The notes: generated by a model not told the origin, from the letters alone. A stretch of 64,000 nt of DNA from Flavobacteriales bacterium ALC-1 (GCA_000171875.1 ABHI01000002.1:930001-994000); one strand, 5' to 3'. Positions 26,282-34,771 are shown, counted from the first letter of the stretch. Translations and numbers: made by a program.

Positions 26282-27745
26282 ATGAGGTATATCTTTTTAA
26301 TATTATGCTGTTTTATGTCTTTTACTTCATTTTCGCAAAAGAAAACCAAAGATTCTACCTCTGTACAATATAAAAAACGAGTTTTAGAAACTACTGAAGT
26401 TGATCTTTTAATGAGTTATTATGAGCAAGATGGAAATCATGCGTCGGTAACAGGTGGTATTGGTAATGAGCGACTTACTGATGTGACGCCAACGGTAGTA
26501 ATTGCACTACCATTAAATGCTGATGATGTTTTAACTATTGATGCAGGGATTTCTGCATACACTTCTGCTTCATCAAGTAATTTGGATCCATTTGACGCTT
26601 CTGGTGCCTCAGGTGGTGAGTATGAAGATGATGATAGTAATGGTAATAATAGAAATACTGCACCTACTGGGAGTCCATGGGTAGAATCTTCAGGTGCGTC
26701 TGCTCAAGATGTTTGGGGTGGAATAAATATTGGTTATAGTCATAGTTCAGATAGTCGAAATGAAGTTTGGAGTGCAAACGTGGCTTTTGCAACTGAATAT
26801 GATTACACATCTATAGGTTTTGGCGGAGGATATACAAAACTATGGAATGAAAAGAATACAGAGTTAGGGATTAAAGCGCAAGTTTACCTTGATACTTGGG
26901 CTCCTGCATATCCTACAGAGATAGATTCTTATAATGAAGCGAATGGAAATTTGAATAATGGTTTCTTTAATGGAATAGATATTTTGGATCAGAATGGAGA
27001 TATTATTGACAAAAATGGACAAAATATTTGGAGTCCGCTTAACACTACTCTGATACAAGATAGAGCCAGAAATTCGTATACATTATCCTTGAGCTTTTCA
27101 CAGATTCTAAGTAAAAATGCTCAATTCTCAGTATTTATGGATGTTATACAACAACAAGGTTGGCTAGCTAATCCAATGCAACGTGTCTATTTTGCCGATA
27201 GAGCTAATTATTATATTGGTAACGGATCTAATATTACTAACTACACGTCCAGAACAAATACAGATGTCTTTCATTTAGCTGATGATATTGAACGTTTACC
27301 AGATACTCGATTTAAGATTCCAATAGGTACACGATTTAATTATTTTATAAATGAAAACTTAGCCTTAAGAACTTATTACCGTTATTATTTTGATAATTGG
27401 GGAATTAACTCACACACAGCAAGTGTTGAATTGCCAATAAAACTTTCGGAAGGAAAATTTACTTTATATCCAAGCTACAGATTCTATAATCAGACTGCAG
27501 CTGATTATTTTGCACCTTACGAACAACATAATTCGACTTCACAATATTACACGTCAGATTATGATTTATCTAAGTTTAGTAGTCATCAATATAGTCTTGG
27601 TTTTAGATATACTGATATATTTTCAAAATTCAAGATATTTAATTTAGGTCTTAAATCAATAGATTTAAAATATAGCATTTATGATCGAAGTGATGGATTA
27701 AACTCTAGTATTATTTCTGCAGGTTTTAAGTTTGTTTTAGATTAA
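26282..27745 (+). CDS. DUF3570 outer-membrane protein
   Basis: The protein is best started at the ATG 26282, which gives a clean signal peptide (MRYIFLILCCFMSFTSFSQ) and 487 aa. The longer frame from 26189 overlaps the preceding gene and would place 31 non-signal residues in front. The mature part is rich in alternating beta strands and aromatic residues and ends in a hydrophobic strand (SAGFKFVLD), as expected of an outer-membrane barrel. DUF3570 proteins are regularly encoded next to DUF4266 lipoproteins. The function is unknown. It could act as an outer-membrane route for whatever the thioredoxin, ApbE and lipoprotein handle. It is last in the operon, one base after the DUF4266 stop. Confidence 0.9.
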   Translation: MRYIFLILCCFMSFTSFSQKKTKDSTSVQYKKRVLETTEVDLLMSYYEQDGNHASVTGGIGNERLTDVTPTVVIALPLNADDVLTIDAGISAYTSASSSNLDPFDASGASGGEYEDDDSNGNNRNTAPTGSPWVESSGASAQDVWGGINIGYSHSSDSRNEVWSANVAFATEYDYTSIGFGGGYTKLWNEKNTELGIKAQVYLDTWAPAYPTEIDSYNEANGNLNNGFFNGIDILDQNGDIIDKNGQNIWSPLNTTLIQDRARNSYTLSLSFSQILSKNAQFSVFMDVIQQQGWLANPMQRVYFADRANYYIGNGSNITNYTSRTNTDVFHLADDIERLPDTRFKIPIGTRFNYFINENLALRTYYRYYFDNWGINSHTASVELPIKLSEGKFTLYPSYRFYNQTAADYFAPYEQHNSTSQYYTSDYDLSKFSSHQYSLGFRYTDIFSKFKIFNLGLKSIDLKYSIYDRSDGLNSSIISAGFKFVLD

Positions 27746-27767
27746 AATTAAAAAAGTGCGATAAAAA

Positions 27768-27797
27768 AATAGGGTAGGTTAAAAGTTGTCTGTATTA
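27768..27797 (+). promoter_or_regulatory. Probable ECF sigma promoter of the LamG-T9SS gene
   Basis: AATAGGGT (27768-27775), 14 bp, CTGTATTA (27790-27797), 34 bp before the ATG at 27832. Boxes and spacing are identical to those at 24569. Confidence 0.7.
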
Positions 27798-27831
27798 AGA
27801 GTAACAAACAACTTTTAACCTATTTTAAATT

Positions 27832-28899
27832 ATGAAAAAACAATTACTTTTTTTTTTAGTATTACCGATTTTATGTCAAACATCCTTTGCTCAAAGTGCA
27901 TCAGGATTAAATTTTGATGGACAAGTAGCATCATGGGATTATATAGAGGTCCCAGATGATAATTTACTAGACTTTACAACAAGTTTTACTTTTGAGGCTT
28001 GGGTAAACTTTGATCAAGTTAATAGAACAACTAACGGATGGGATTGGCAGTGTCTATTTGCCAAATCTAGATATACAGAATCCTATGGTTTAATGTTATT
28101 AACTGATGGTGCAAATAAGCTTTTACGTTTTTATCATGCAGGATTTGGGGCTAATTTCACGGATTATTCATGGAATACTGTAACGACCAATCAATGGTAT
28201 CATGTCGCTGTTACTTTAAGTAGTACTGAAACGAATATTTATATAGATGGTTTAAATGTGCAAACACAAGTAGCTACAGGAAGTTTAACAGCTAATAGTA
28301 ATCCACTAATAATAGGCGCGGGAAATACTACAGGTGGGGATCCATATCCATTTCAAGGTGAGATGGACGAAGTTAGAATTTGGGATTATGCCCGAACAGG
28401 AATAGAGATTAATGAATCAATAGACTGTGAGTTGAGCGGTGATGAAACTGGATTAGTATTAAACTTTAATTTAAATCAAGGTATTATTAATTCAGATAAT
28501 ACTGCTATCACTATTGTAACAGATGAATCTACACATAGCTTAAATGGTAGTTTAAATGGATTTGAGTTGATGGCAACAGAAGGAAATTTTGTAGACACCT
28601 CTGCTAATGGAGTCTCAGGGTTTTGTAGTACATTATCTAACAATGATTTTTCCTTTTCTGAAGAAGAGTTGTCAATTTTTCCAAATCCTACATCGATAGG
28701 TAGTTTTAATATTGGACACTCAGGTGAGGAGAAAATAGAAAAAGTAGCTATTTATAACTTAAATGGTCAATTGGTAAAACAAGTTATAGAACCTACAAAT
28801 AATCAAGAGTATAATATTTCAGAGTTGAATTCTGGCATTTATGTTATAGAAATTACCAGAGCAAAAAAGACTGTTAAGAAGAGGCTTATTAGGGGATAG
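27832..28899 (+). CDS. Secreted LamG/concanavalin-like protein with T9SS sorting domain
   Basis: This 355-aa protein has a signal peptide (1-20, SFAQ). A LamG-like jelly-roll domain follows (about 22-200), with the typical ending GEMDEVRIWDYARTGIEI. A linker and a type A T9SS sorting domain (about 280-355, LSIFPNPTS...) complete it. It should be secreted and fixed to the cell surface, with the LamG domain binding glycan or protein. It is preceded by the same bipartite element as the thioredoxin operon, so it likely belongs to the sigma factor regulon. A hairpin terminator lies about 65 bp after the stop. Confidence 0.92.
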   Translation: MKKQLLFFLVLPILCQTSFAQSASGLNFDGQVASWDYIEVPDDNLLDFTTSFTFEAWVNFDQVNRTTNGWDWQCLFAKSRYTESYGLMLLTDGANKLLRFYHAGFGANFTDYSWNTVTTNQWYHVAVTLSSTETNIYIDGLNVQTQVATGSLTANSNPLIIGAGNTTGGDPYPFQGEMDEVRIWDYARTGIEINESIDCELSGDETGLVLNFNLNQGIINSDNTAITIVTDESTHSLNGSLNGFELMATEGNFVDTSANGVSGFCSTLSNNDFSFSEEELSIFPNPTSIGSFNIGHSGEEKIEKVAIYNLNGQLVKQVIEPTNNQEYNISELNSGIYVIEITRAKKTVKKRLIRG

Positions 28900-28964
28900 T
28901 CTCTTCAAAATTAGCTTTTAAAATTGATTAATGGCTATCTAAACCAATAGGTTTAGTTTAATTG

Positions 28965-28998
28965 AAAGCCCAAGACATGAAAGTTTTGGGCTTTATTT
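28965..28998. terminator. Hairpin terminator between the LamG gene and tmRNA
   Basis: The stem AAAGCCCAA (28965-28973) pairs with TTGGGCTTT (28986-28994), with extra pairing inside. It is followed by TATTT on the plus strand and by TTCAATT on the minus strand. It may end transcription of the LamG gene and of the converging tmRNA. Confidence 0.7.
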
Positions 28999-28999
28999 G

Positions 29000-29391
29000 T
29001 GGAGTCGGAGAGAATCGAACTCTCGTCCAAACAAGTAACTAAAGAGCTTTCTACACGCTTAGTCTATTCTTAGGTTTTAGATTGTAAACTGGTTAAAGAC
29101 AACCTACTTACAACTTAGCTTCTTAATCTCGAAAAGGCATCAAAGCGTTACCTAATCTTAGTTAATATTTACGATGTCTCAAAAAAGAACGCCATTAACC
29201 AAGGCTTTCTGGAGACATAAAGCTTGCTCACCTAGTGAGCCGAGGCTTAATCTTACTATAATTCAGATTATGCAGCTAAAGCGTAGTTATTCTCGCCGTT
29301 TAAAATTTGGTCTAGCCTTTTACGTGTTTCAATGCCATTACACGACGTGCTTACCATTTAATTAATCTCGCTGTCAAAACCAGTCGACCCC
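29000..29391 (-). ncRNA. ssrA: tmRNA (ssrA)
   Basis: On the minus strand the RNA starts GGGGTCGACTGGTTTTGACA and ends with a T-arm (GTTCGATTC in a GAGAG/CTCTC stem) and the acceptor strand CGACTCCA. The 5' GGGGTCG and 3' CGACTCC strands pair over seven positions (one G-U). CCA is not encoded. The tag reading frame (29268-29297 on the complement) is GGC GAG AAT AAC TAC GCT TTA GCT GCA TAA, giving the degradation tag GENNYALAA. The length of about 392 nt fits Flavobacteria. A possible promoter (TAACTTCG near 29441) would leave a short hairpin leader to be removed; that part is weak. Confidence 0.95.
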
Positions 29392-29507
29392 TTAATTCAA
29401 TAAATGATATTCCTTTTCTAAGGAAAAGGATGGCGAAGTTACAAAAAAAGTTGTGCAACCCCTTAAATCCAGTTATTTTCGTACAAAAATTATTCCATAT
29501 AGTGAAT

Positions 29508-29522
29508 TGACAAATTTTGTCA
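29508..29522. promoter_or_regulatory. 15-bp perfect inverted repeat before the dehydrogenase gene
   Basis: TGACAAA-T-TTTGTCA is a perfect 7-1-7 palindrome that ends 19 bp before the ATG at 29542. It may be an operator for a dimeric regulator or part of the promoter. There is only one copy in this window, so support is limited. Confidence 0.4.
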
Positions 29523-29541
29523 GTTTCTAAAAGATATTAGC

Positions 29542-30750
29542 ATGAAATTCGCCATCATAAAAGAACGTAAGAATCCACCAGATAGACGTGTTGTGTTTTC
29601 ACCTGAAACTTTAGCAGAAGCTAGATCTAAATTTCCAGATGCTGAATTTGTAGTGGAATCCTCGGATATTAGAGTGTTTCCTGATGAAGCTTATGCGAAA
29701 CTAGGGTTTGAAGTCACTGATGATGTGTCTGATGCAGATGTGATGATTGGTGTAAAAGAAGTACCTGTAGAAGATTTAATTCCGAATAAAAAGTACTTCT
29801 ATTTTTCGCATACTATTAAGAAGCAACCATACAATAGAAAATTGTTACTGGCTATGCTTGAGAAAAATATAGAAATGTACGACCACGAAACTATAGTTAA
29901 GCAAAGTGGTGCAAGACTTATTGGTTTTGGTCGTTATGCTGGTTTAGTTGGTGCTTATAACGGTTTTAGGGCCTTAGGCCTTAGAGGTGGATTATTTAAT
30001 TTACCTAAAGTTGAAACACTAGCAGATTTAGATGAAGTAAAATCTGAACTAGATAAAATTACCCTTCCAAACATTAAAATATTACTGACAGGAACAGGAA
30101 AAGTGGCCCATGGAGCTAAAGAAATATTAGATCACTTAAAAATTAAAGAAATTAGTGATGCGTTGTACTTAACCTCTCAGTTTACAGAACCTGTTTATGT
30201 AATGGCAGATGTTATGGAGTATGCTAAACGCACAGATGGAAAAGTAGGTGATAAGTGGGAGTTTTATAAAAACCCATCTGGTTACGAAAGTAATTTTATG
30301 CCTTATGCTAAAGAAACTGATTATTTCATAGCTGGTCATTTTTATGGTAATCATGCACCTTATTTGTTCACTCGTGAAGATGCTAAACACCAAGATTTTA
30401 GAATAAATTTAGTAGCGGATATATCGTGTGATATTGATGGGCCAGTGGCAACAACCATTAGGTCATCTACTATTGCTGATCCTTTTTATGGTTACAATCC
30501 GCAAACGGAACAAGAAGTAGCTTATGATGCTAAAGATGCTATAACTGTAATGGCAGTTGATAATTTGCCTTGTGAATTACCAAAAGATGCAAGTGAAGGT
30601 TTTGGTGAAACCTTTGTAGAGCATGTGATACCAGCATTTTTTAATAATGATCAAAAAGGCATTTTAAAGCGAGCAAGAATTACCACTGAAAACGGAGAGC
30701 TTACGGAGCGCTTTAGTTATCTACAGGATTATGTGGATGGTACTGAATAG
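29542..30750 (+). CDS. Saccharopine dehydrogenase (lysine-forming)-like / alanine dehydrogenase-type NAD(P)-dependent oxidoreductase
   Basis: The 402-aa enzyme has the AlaDH/PNT-type N-terminal domain (start IIKERKNPPDRRVVFSPE, then GVKEVP near residue 73). The segment FYFSHTIKKQPYN is characteristic of lysine-forming saccharopine dehydrogenases. A Rossmann region (about 173-290, ILLTGTGKVAHGAKEIL) and the motif VADISCDIDGPVATT follow. In Bacteroidota this protein is common although a full AAA lysine pathway is usually lacking, so its true substrate (an amino acid with a keto acid, or an imino acid) is uncertain. It is a single gene; its end overlaps the converging DUF1361 gene by 22 bp. Confidence 0.85.
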   Translation: MKFAIIKERKNPPDRRVVFSPETLAEARSKFPDAEFVVESSDIRVFPDEAYAKLGFEVTDDVSDADVMIGVKEVPVEDLIPNKKYFYFSHTIKKQPYNRKLLLAMLEKNIEMYDHETIVKQSGARLIGFGRYAGLVGAYNGFRALGLRGGLFNLPKVETLADLDEVKSELDKITLPNIKILLTGTGKVAHGAKEILDHLKIKEISDALYLTSQFTEPVYVMADVMEYAKRTDGKVGDKWEFYKNPSGYESNFMPYAKETDYFIAGHFYGNHAPYLFTREDAKHQDFRINLVADISCDIDGPVATTIRSSTIADPFYGYNPQTEQEVAYDAKDAITVMAVDNLPCELPKDASEGFGETFVEHVIPAFFNNDQKGILKRARITTENGELTERFSYLQDYVDGTE

Positions 30751-31394
30751 AGGTTTTTGAACAACCAAAATCCAACCACTAAAAATCCACCAAAGCCCAA
30801 GGTGAATAACCAAGCTTCAGAATGCTGAAATGGTGAAACCAAGATATTAAAAACATCAGAAATTAAAACTTGTGGATTACTTATAATTTCCCAAGAATTG
30901 TAGCGTAAAAACCTCCCTAAATACACTCCAAATCCACATAGAAACAAAATTAAAATAGTCAATATTTCTATTGGGATACGTTTAAAGTTTTTAGAAATTA
31001 GTTTTTGCATATCGATTATAGAGAGGTAAAATAAAAACAGTCCACTTAACGCAAACGATAATACCACTAAAATATCTAGCCATAGTAAGGAGTTATTTCC
31101 AATTCTTAAGTGAATTAAATCCGTTACTATATAAGGTGCATTTGGCAAAAATGCTAACCAAGCCATAAACCAAAGTCCTAATTTGAGTTTGCTAAGATTT
31201 TGTTTAGTATTTAGATACATGGTTATTACATAAGGAATAATGGCTAAGAAGACATTCCATACTAAAAATAGATAAAAGAAAGACTTATTTAGCTTTATTC
31301 TTATCATTAAAGCGATGATACTAAAAGTTAAGGCTACAGTTACTAGGGATAGAGTCTTAAACTTTGATTGTATGAGTTTTTGTAGTGTTTTCAT
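30729..31394 (-). CDS. DUF1361 membrane protein
   Basis: The protein (221 aa from the ATG at 31394) has about seven transmembrane helices and the family motifs NAPYIVTDLIHL and GVYLGRFLRYNSWE. DUF1361 proteins are predicted membrane proteins of unknown function. The ATG at 31421 would start inside the conserved leader (31395-31483), so 31394 is preferred. It is the last of a set of minus-strand membrane-protein genes that carry related leaders. Confidence 0.85.
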   Translation of the reverse strand: MKTLQKLIQSKFKTLSLVTVALTFSIIALMIRIKLNKSFFYLFLVWNVFLAIIPYVITMYLNTKQNLSKLKLGLWFMAWLAFLPNAPYIVTDLIHLRIGNNSLLWLDILVVLSFALSGLFLFYLSIIDMQKLISKNFKRIPIEILTILILFLCGFGVYLGRFLRYNSWEIISNPQVLISDVFNILVSPFQHSEAWLFTLGFGGFLVVGFWLFKNLYSVPST

Positions 31395-31483
31395 AAGTCT
31401 ATTTATTGTTTTAATGGTCACATGCAGTTCGCTATTATGTATTATTCAGATTTTAAAATTTTATGTAAGCTCGTTTCATAATG
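31395..31483 (-). promoter_or_regulatory. Conserved leader element A
   Basis: This region resembles those at 34772-34863 and 31839-31926. On the minus strand it has a block like TTACATAAAATTTTAAAATC, then ATGTGACCATTAAAACAATA, with the ATGTGACCA core 20 bp before the ATG. It overlaps the frameshifted 3' part of the DUF2809 gene. It is probably a promoter and leader shared by duplication. Confidence 0.5.
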
Positions 31484-31838
31484 TTTTTCATTAATAATAC
31501 AGTTATAATTCCGAGGGTATAGGCAATATATCACTGACATGAAATGTGTTACCAAAAATTAATGATGCAGTGAAACTATCTTGTAAATTAAAGTAGGTTA
31601 AGAATGGCGTGAGTTGGAGCAACTCAATACTATAAGCAATAAAGAGAACGACTAAAGCTGAGGCCCTCACACTCAAGCTAGAGCATCCTCTTATAATTGC
31701 GTATAGTAAAATAACCACGAGATAGTCGCCAAAAGTGTAGCGAATAAATCCTGTTTTTATAATAAATGCGATTGCTAATTCAATGAGAAATAAAGAATGA
31801 GCAAGCACTAAATAGTTTTTGTTGAATTGTAACTTCAT
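31453..31838 (-). pseudogene. DUF2809 membrane protein, frameshifted near its 3' end
   Basis: The uninterrupted frame (31503-31838, 111 aa) matches DUF2809, a small family of four-helix membrane proteins: YTFGDYLVVILLYAIIRG, IELLQL and GNTFHVSDIL. It then ends abnormally (PIPSEL). In the next frame the DNA continues as AYTLGIITVLLMKN, which fits the expected family ending (SDILAYTLGI). A single missing base at about 31524 (TTGCC where TTGGCC would be expected) explains this. The repaired product would have 128 aa. It may be a real mutation or a sequencing error. The function of the family is unknown. Confidence 0.75.
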
Positions 31839-31926
31839 GCGTTTGTTTTATTTTTTTTAATGGCCACATGGAACATCCTGATTAATGTTTTATAGTATTA
31901 TTAAATTTTGCGCTTGGATGTTTCAT
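31839..31926 (-). promoter_or_regulatory. Conserved leader element C
   Basis: This is the most diverged of three leaders. On the minus strand it keeps ATGAAACATCC...AAATTT and the core ATGTGGCCATTAAAA, with the core 22 bp before the ATG at 31838. It touches the end of the SanA-like gene. Confidence 0.4.
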
Positions 31927-32546
31927 TGTATTGTGATTTTTTCTCCTAAAAATTTGGGCTGAACGTTAAAAACTAAATCTATACTAGCTTTTGATCTTGC
32001 TAAATATTCTCTAGCACGAGTTATTTTTCCTTGACGAGGATTTTTAGCATTAAATGCTACAGCTTTTATATCAAAATGATTAGCAATGTAAACTGCACGT
32101 TGATTATGAAATTCCTGAGAGATAATGGTTATTGACGTTTGTCCAAATATTTCTTTGGCCCTTATTACAGAATCTAAAGTCCTAAAGCCAGCATAGTCTA
32201 GAAAAATTTTATCCTCAGGAATGCCTTTAGCAATTAAATCTGATTTAAAATCTGTAGGTTCATCATAGCCTTTTCTGCCATTATCACCACTTACTAATAT
32301 ATATTCTATTTTTCCTGCTCTGTAAAGCTTTACAGCGGCATCAATTCTATATTTGTAGTATAGGTTAATGTTTCCACTTGCTGCATATTTGCCTGTACCT
32401 AAAACCAATCCGACTTTATTCTTCGGAATAGCACTAACCTCATTAAATACATGATTTTTTGTTTTATAACTCATCCAATGGTATGTGATAAAAACACCTA
32501 AAGTGATGAAAATGATAAGTAAGAATATGATTTTAATTTTTTTCAT
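31923..32546 (-). CDS. SanA/YdcF-family (DUF218) envelope protein
   Basis: The 207-aa protein has an N-terminal membrane anchor (about 5-27) and a DUF218 domain. Motifs are VGLVLGTGKYAASGNINLYYKYRIDAAVKLY (about 46-76; acidic and basic residues as in SanA), ILVSGDNG and the Cys-free TIISQEFHNQRA. SanA-like proteins affect envelope permeability (vancomycin sensitivity at high temperature in E. coli). Related proteins act on undecaprenyl-linked precursors. It starts 2 bp after the Coq4-like gene stop, so it is in an operon with that gene and the small membrane protein. Confidence 0.88.
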   Translation of the reverse strand: MKKIKIIFLLIIFITLGVFITYHWMSYKTKNHVFNEVSAIPKNKVGLVLGTGKYAASGNINLYYKYRIDAAVKLYRAGKIEYILVSGDNGRKGYDEPTDFKSDLIAKGIPEDKIFLDYAGFRTLDSVIRAKEIFGQTSITIISQEFHNQRAVYIANHFDIKAVAFNAKNPRQGKITRAREYLARSKASIDLVFNVQPKFLGEKITIQ

Positions 32547-32548
32547 AG

Positions 32549-33061
32549 TTATCCGAGATTGAGGTTATACAATTGTGACTTTGAAAAAATGGTTTCTCTA
32601 AAGTCTTTTATAGGTACGTTGAGAAGTTTTTTATAGTCGAAATGATGAAACGAATTAGCACGCTTTCCTGTTTTATAAGATTTGTAGTAATATTCATAGT
32701 AATCTGGAAGTATTGCTACTCCTAGAATAATAGCACCATATAGATACGGACTACGTTTTCCATTGCCATAGCAGAGGCATTGCAGAGCAATTTCATCTTC
32801 AACTTTGGTGTTGTAACCGCAAAGTACATGATAGCAATCGTGACGTTCTACCTTAGGAATCAACTCAAAATTGTTTTTATCTAAGAACTCACCAAGATGT
32901 CTTCCAAAGGTAGGTTGAGGTAGATGGAGTAAATCTGTCTTGGAGATGTTCCAAAATTCGTGACTTTTGAACATAGAGGTGTAGATACGTTGAGAATGTT
33001 CAAATAACCAAATGATGAATTGTTTTCTTAAAGACTTTATTTTATAAAATAGGTTGTTCAT
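32549..33061 (-). CDS. Coq4-like protein
   Basis: The 170-aa protein has the Coq4 hallmark HDxxH-(x)11-E, seen here as HDCYHVLCGYNTKVEDE (about residues 74-90), followed by ALQCLCYGNG. Coq4 proteins take part in ubiquinone biosynthesis in eukaryotes and many bacteria; Flavobacteria use menaquinone, so the role here is unclear. A binding role for a polyprenyl or quinone molecule is possible. It overlaps the upstream membrane protein gene by 4 bp and is followed by the SanA-like gene, whose family also deals with polyprenyl lipids. Confidence 0.75.
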   Translation of the reverse strand: MNNLFYKIKSLRKQFIIWLFEHSQRIYTSMFKSHEFWNISKTDLLHLPQPTFGRHLGEFLDKNNFELIPKVERHDCYHVLCGYNTKVEDEIALQCLCYGNGKRSPYLYGAIILGVAILPDYYEYYYKSYKTGKRANSFHHFDYKKLLNVPIKDFRETIFSKSQLYNLNLG

Positions 33062-33384
33062 GGTAGTTTGGGATGATTTGGTTCAACGGCAAAACTTTTA
33101 TTCTTTTTTGGGCTTGATTTCAATTCACTTCTCCAGATAAATAATGTTAAGAAATAGACAATTGAGAAGTAATAAACTACGATTTCGTTTTTATCAAATT
33201 TTATAATAAATGCTAAGCATATTGCAAACAAGATGATAATGTAATAAGGAAAACAAGCTTTAAATACTGACTGTTTATCTTTTGGGTTTTTTGAAGCCCA
33301 AAACAAACAGGATATGCTTATTCTAATGATGACAAAAGTCATTAGTCCTATAAAAAATAATGCAAACACTATTAAGGCTATCAT
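33058..33384 (-). CDS. Small membrane protein, unknown
   Basis: The 108-aa protein has three hydrophobic segments (about 2-24, 46-62 and 68-84) and a basic, Pro-rich tail. It begins 1 bp downstream of the DUF4173 gene stop and overlaps the Coq4-like gene by 4 bp, so all are in one operon. I do not recognise a family. Confidence 0.75.
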   Translation of the reverse strand: MIALIVFALFFIGLMTFVIIRISISCLFWASKNPKDKQSVFKACFPYYIIILFAICLAFIIKFDKNEIVVYYFSIVYFLTLFIWRSELKSSPKKNKSFAVEPNHPKLP

Positions 33385-33385
33385 C

Positions 33386-34771
33386 TTATTTTTTATCTAG
33401 TTTTAAATTATCGTATTGTAGTTCTTGCCAAGAATTTGTTCTGAGTTCATAGACATATTTTCTATATTTTTTATTGATTAACATTATTGAGTCATTAGCT
33501 AATCCTTTTGATTCGGCTTGCTCTTTTAGTAAAAAAGTATTGTTATTAGACAAATCAATGAGATAGTTAAAATCCATGGATTTGGCATAATTAAAATTGT
33601 AATTGGTAATATGATAATCCCAATTCACGGTACTTGCGATAATTAAGACAACGAAAGCAGCTTTAGTATTTAAGCGAAGTAAATACCAAATGTTTTTAAT
33701 TTGGTCAATTTTTAATAGTGTAGTGATTAAGCCTACAACAGATAATGTTAAGTAAGCCAATACACCAATTCTCTTATAAGTAAGACCAAAGTAATAGATG
33801 TACTGACTATTTTTAGTTGCAATACTGAGGACTAAAATGACATTTAGGATAATCCAGATGAATGCTAGTCGCTTAAGGATTTTGTTCTCTTTGTAAAAAT
33901 TGATATCTCCTCTAAAAACATATAATAGAATGATGATAGCTATAACAATTGAAGCAATTAAAGCATTTATGCCACTGTGGACTTGAGATGAAAAAACAGA
34001 TGCTCTTACATCATCATTTGTGATCAAGAAAGTAATGTCAGTAATTAAGAATAAAACGATTAAAGCATTTAACATTGAAATAAGAATAATACCTAGTTGG
34101 TTTTCTTGTTTCAGTTTTGGAATTGAAAAACCTTCAGTTTTGTTTAATGAATTTCCAGTTTTTAAGTCAAGTTCAGTCGCTGGTTCAACTTCTATAGGCT
34201 TATGAATATTTGAAAACAGATAGTAACCTAAACCAGCAAACAAAAGCCATTGAATATTAATAAAGCCTAAATCTATACTTTCAATGATTTTACTAAATAG
34301 AGGATTTCCGTTTTGATATAACCCTATAAATACGATAACGATTATTGACGGAATAAAAATAATTTTAAATAAATGTAGATAATCAATTTCCTTTTTAGGC
34401 TCTACTTCTTGAGTAGCTTCATTGAATGAAAAATTACGATGAAAGAAACCTGCAATTGTGGTGTATAGCCCATTAAGCCAATTAACATAAATTGAAGATT
34501 TATGTTCAGATAGTAACCCTATTAAAGTGAAGAACGCTACAAAATTAGCTATGATAGCTACTAAAGAATCATGAAAAAAGACTGATAGACCTGTAACAAG
34601 ATATAAACTAGAGTAGAGGAGGATTCTCTTATTTCTAAAATCATCTTTATTGTTTACATATAATACAGTAAGTGTGATGACGCTAAATAAAAATAGATTT
34701 AGCCCAATACTTTTGCCATAAAATAATGTGCTGAATAATAGGGCTCCGATAAATAAAAATAGTTTTTTCAT
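33386..34771 (-). CDS. DUF4173/DUF4153-type polytopic membrane protein
   Basis: The protein has 461 aa when started at the ATG 34771 (MKKLFLFIGALL). The longer frame from 34822 would begin inside the conserved leader. It has about twelve transmembrane helices and the family feature NWDYHITNYNFNYAKSMDFNYLIDLSNNN near the end (residues about 393-421). The function of the family is unknown. It heads an operon with the small membrane protein, Coq4-like and SanA-like genes. A palindromic operator lies 106 bp upstream of its start and an identical one precedes the regulator operon, so it is probably controlled by the winged-helix protein encoded at 34938. Confidence 0.85.
   Translation of the reverse strand: MKKLFLFIGALLFSTLFYGKSIGLNLFLFSVITLTVLYVNNKDDFRNKRILLYSSLYLVTGLSVFFHDSLVAIIANFVAFFTLIGLLSEHKSSIYVNWLNGLYTTIAGFFHRNFSFNEATQEVEPKKEIDYLHLFKIIFIPSIIVIVFIGLYQNGNPLFSKIIESIDLGFINIQWLLFAGLGYYLFSNIHKPIEVEPATELDLKTGNSLNKTEGFSIPKLKQENQLGIILISMLNALIVLFLITDITFLITNDDVRASVFSSQVHSGINALIASIVIAIIILLYVFRGDINFYKENKILKRLAFIWIILNVILVLSIATKNSQYIYYFGLTYKRIGVLAYLTLSVVGLITTLLKIDQIKNIWYLLRLNTKAAFVVLIIASTVNWDYHITNYNFNYAKSMDFNYLIDLSNNNTFLLKEQAESKGLANDSIMLINKKYRKYVYELRTNSWQELQYDNLKLDKK

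Noticed and set aside
29174-29365. 63-aa plus-strand ORF
   Set aside because: It lies antisense within the tmRNA gene and its sequence is fixed by the RNA structure.
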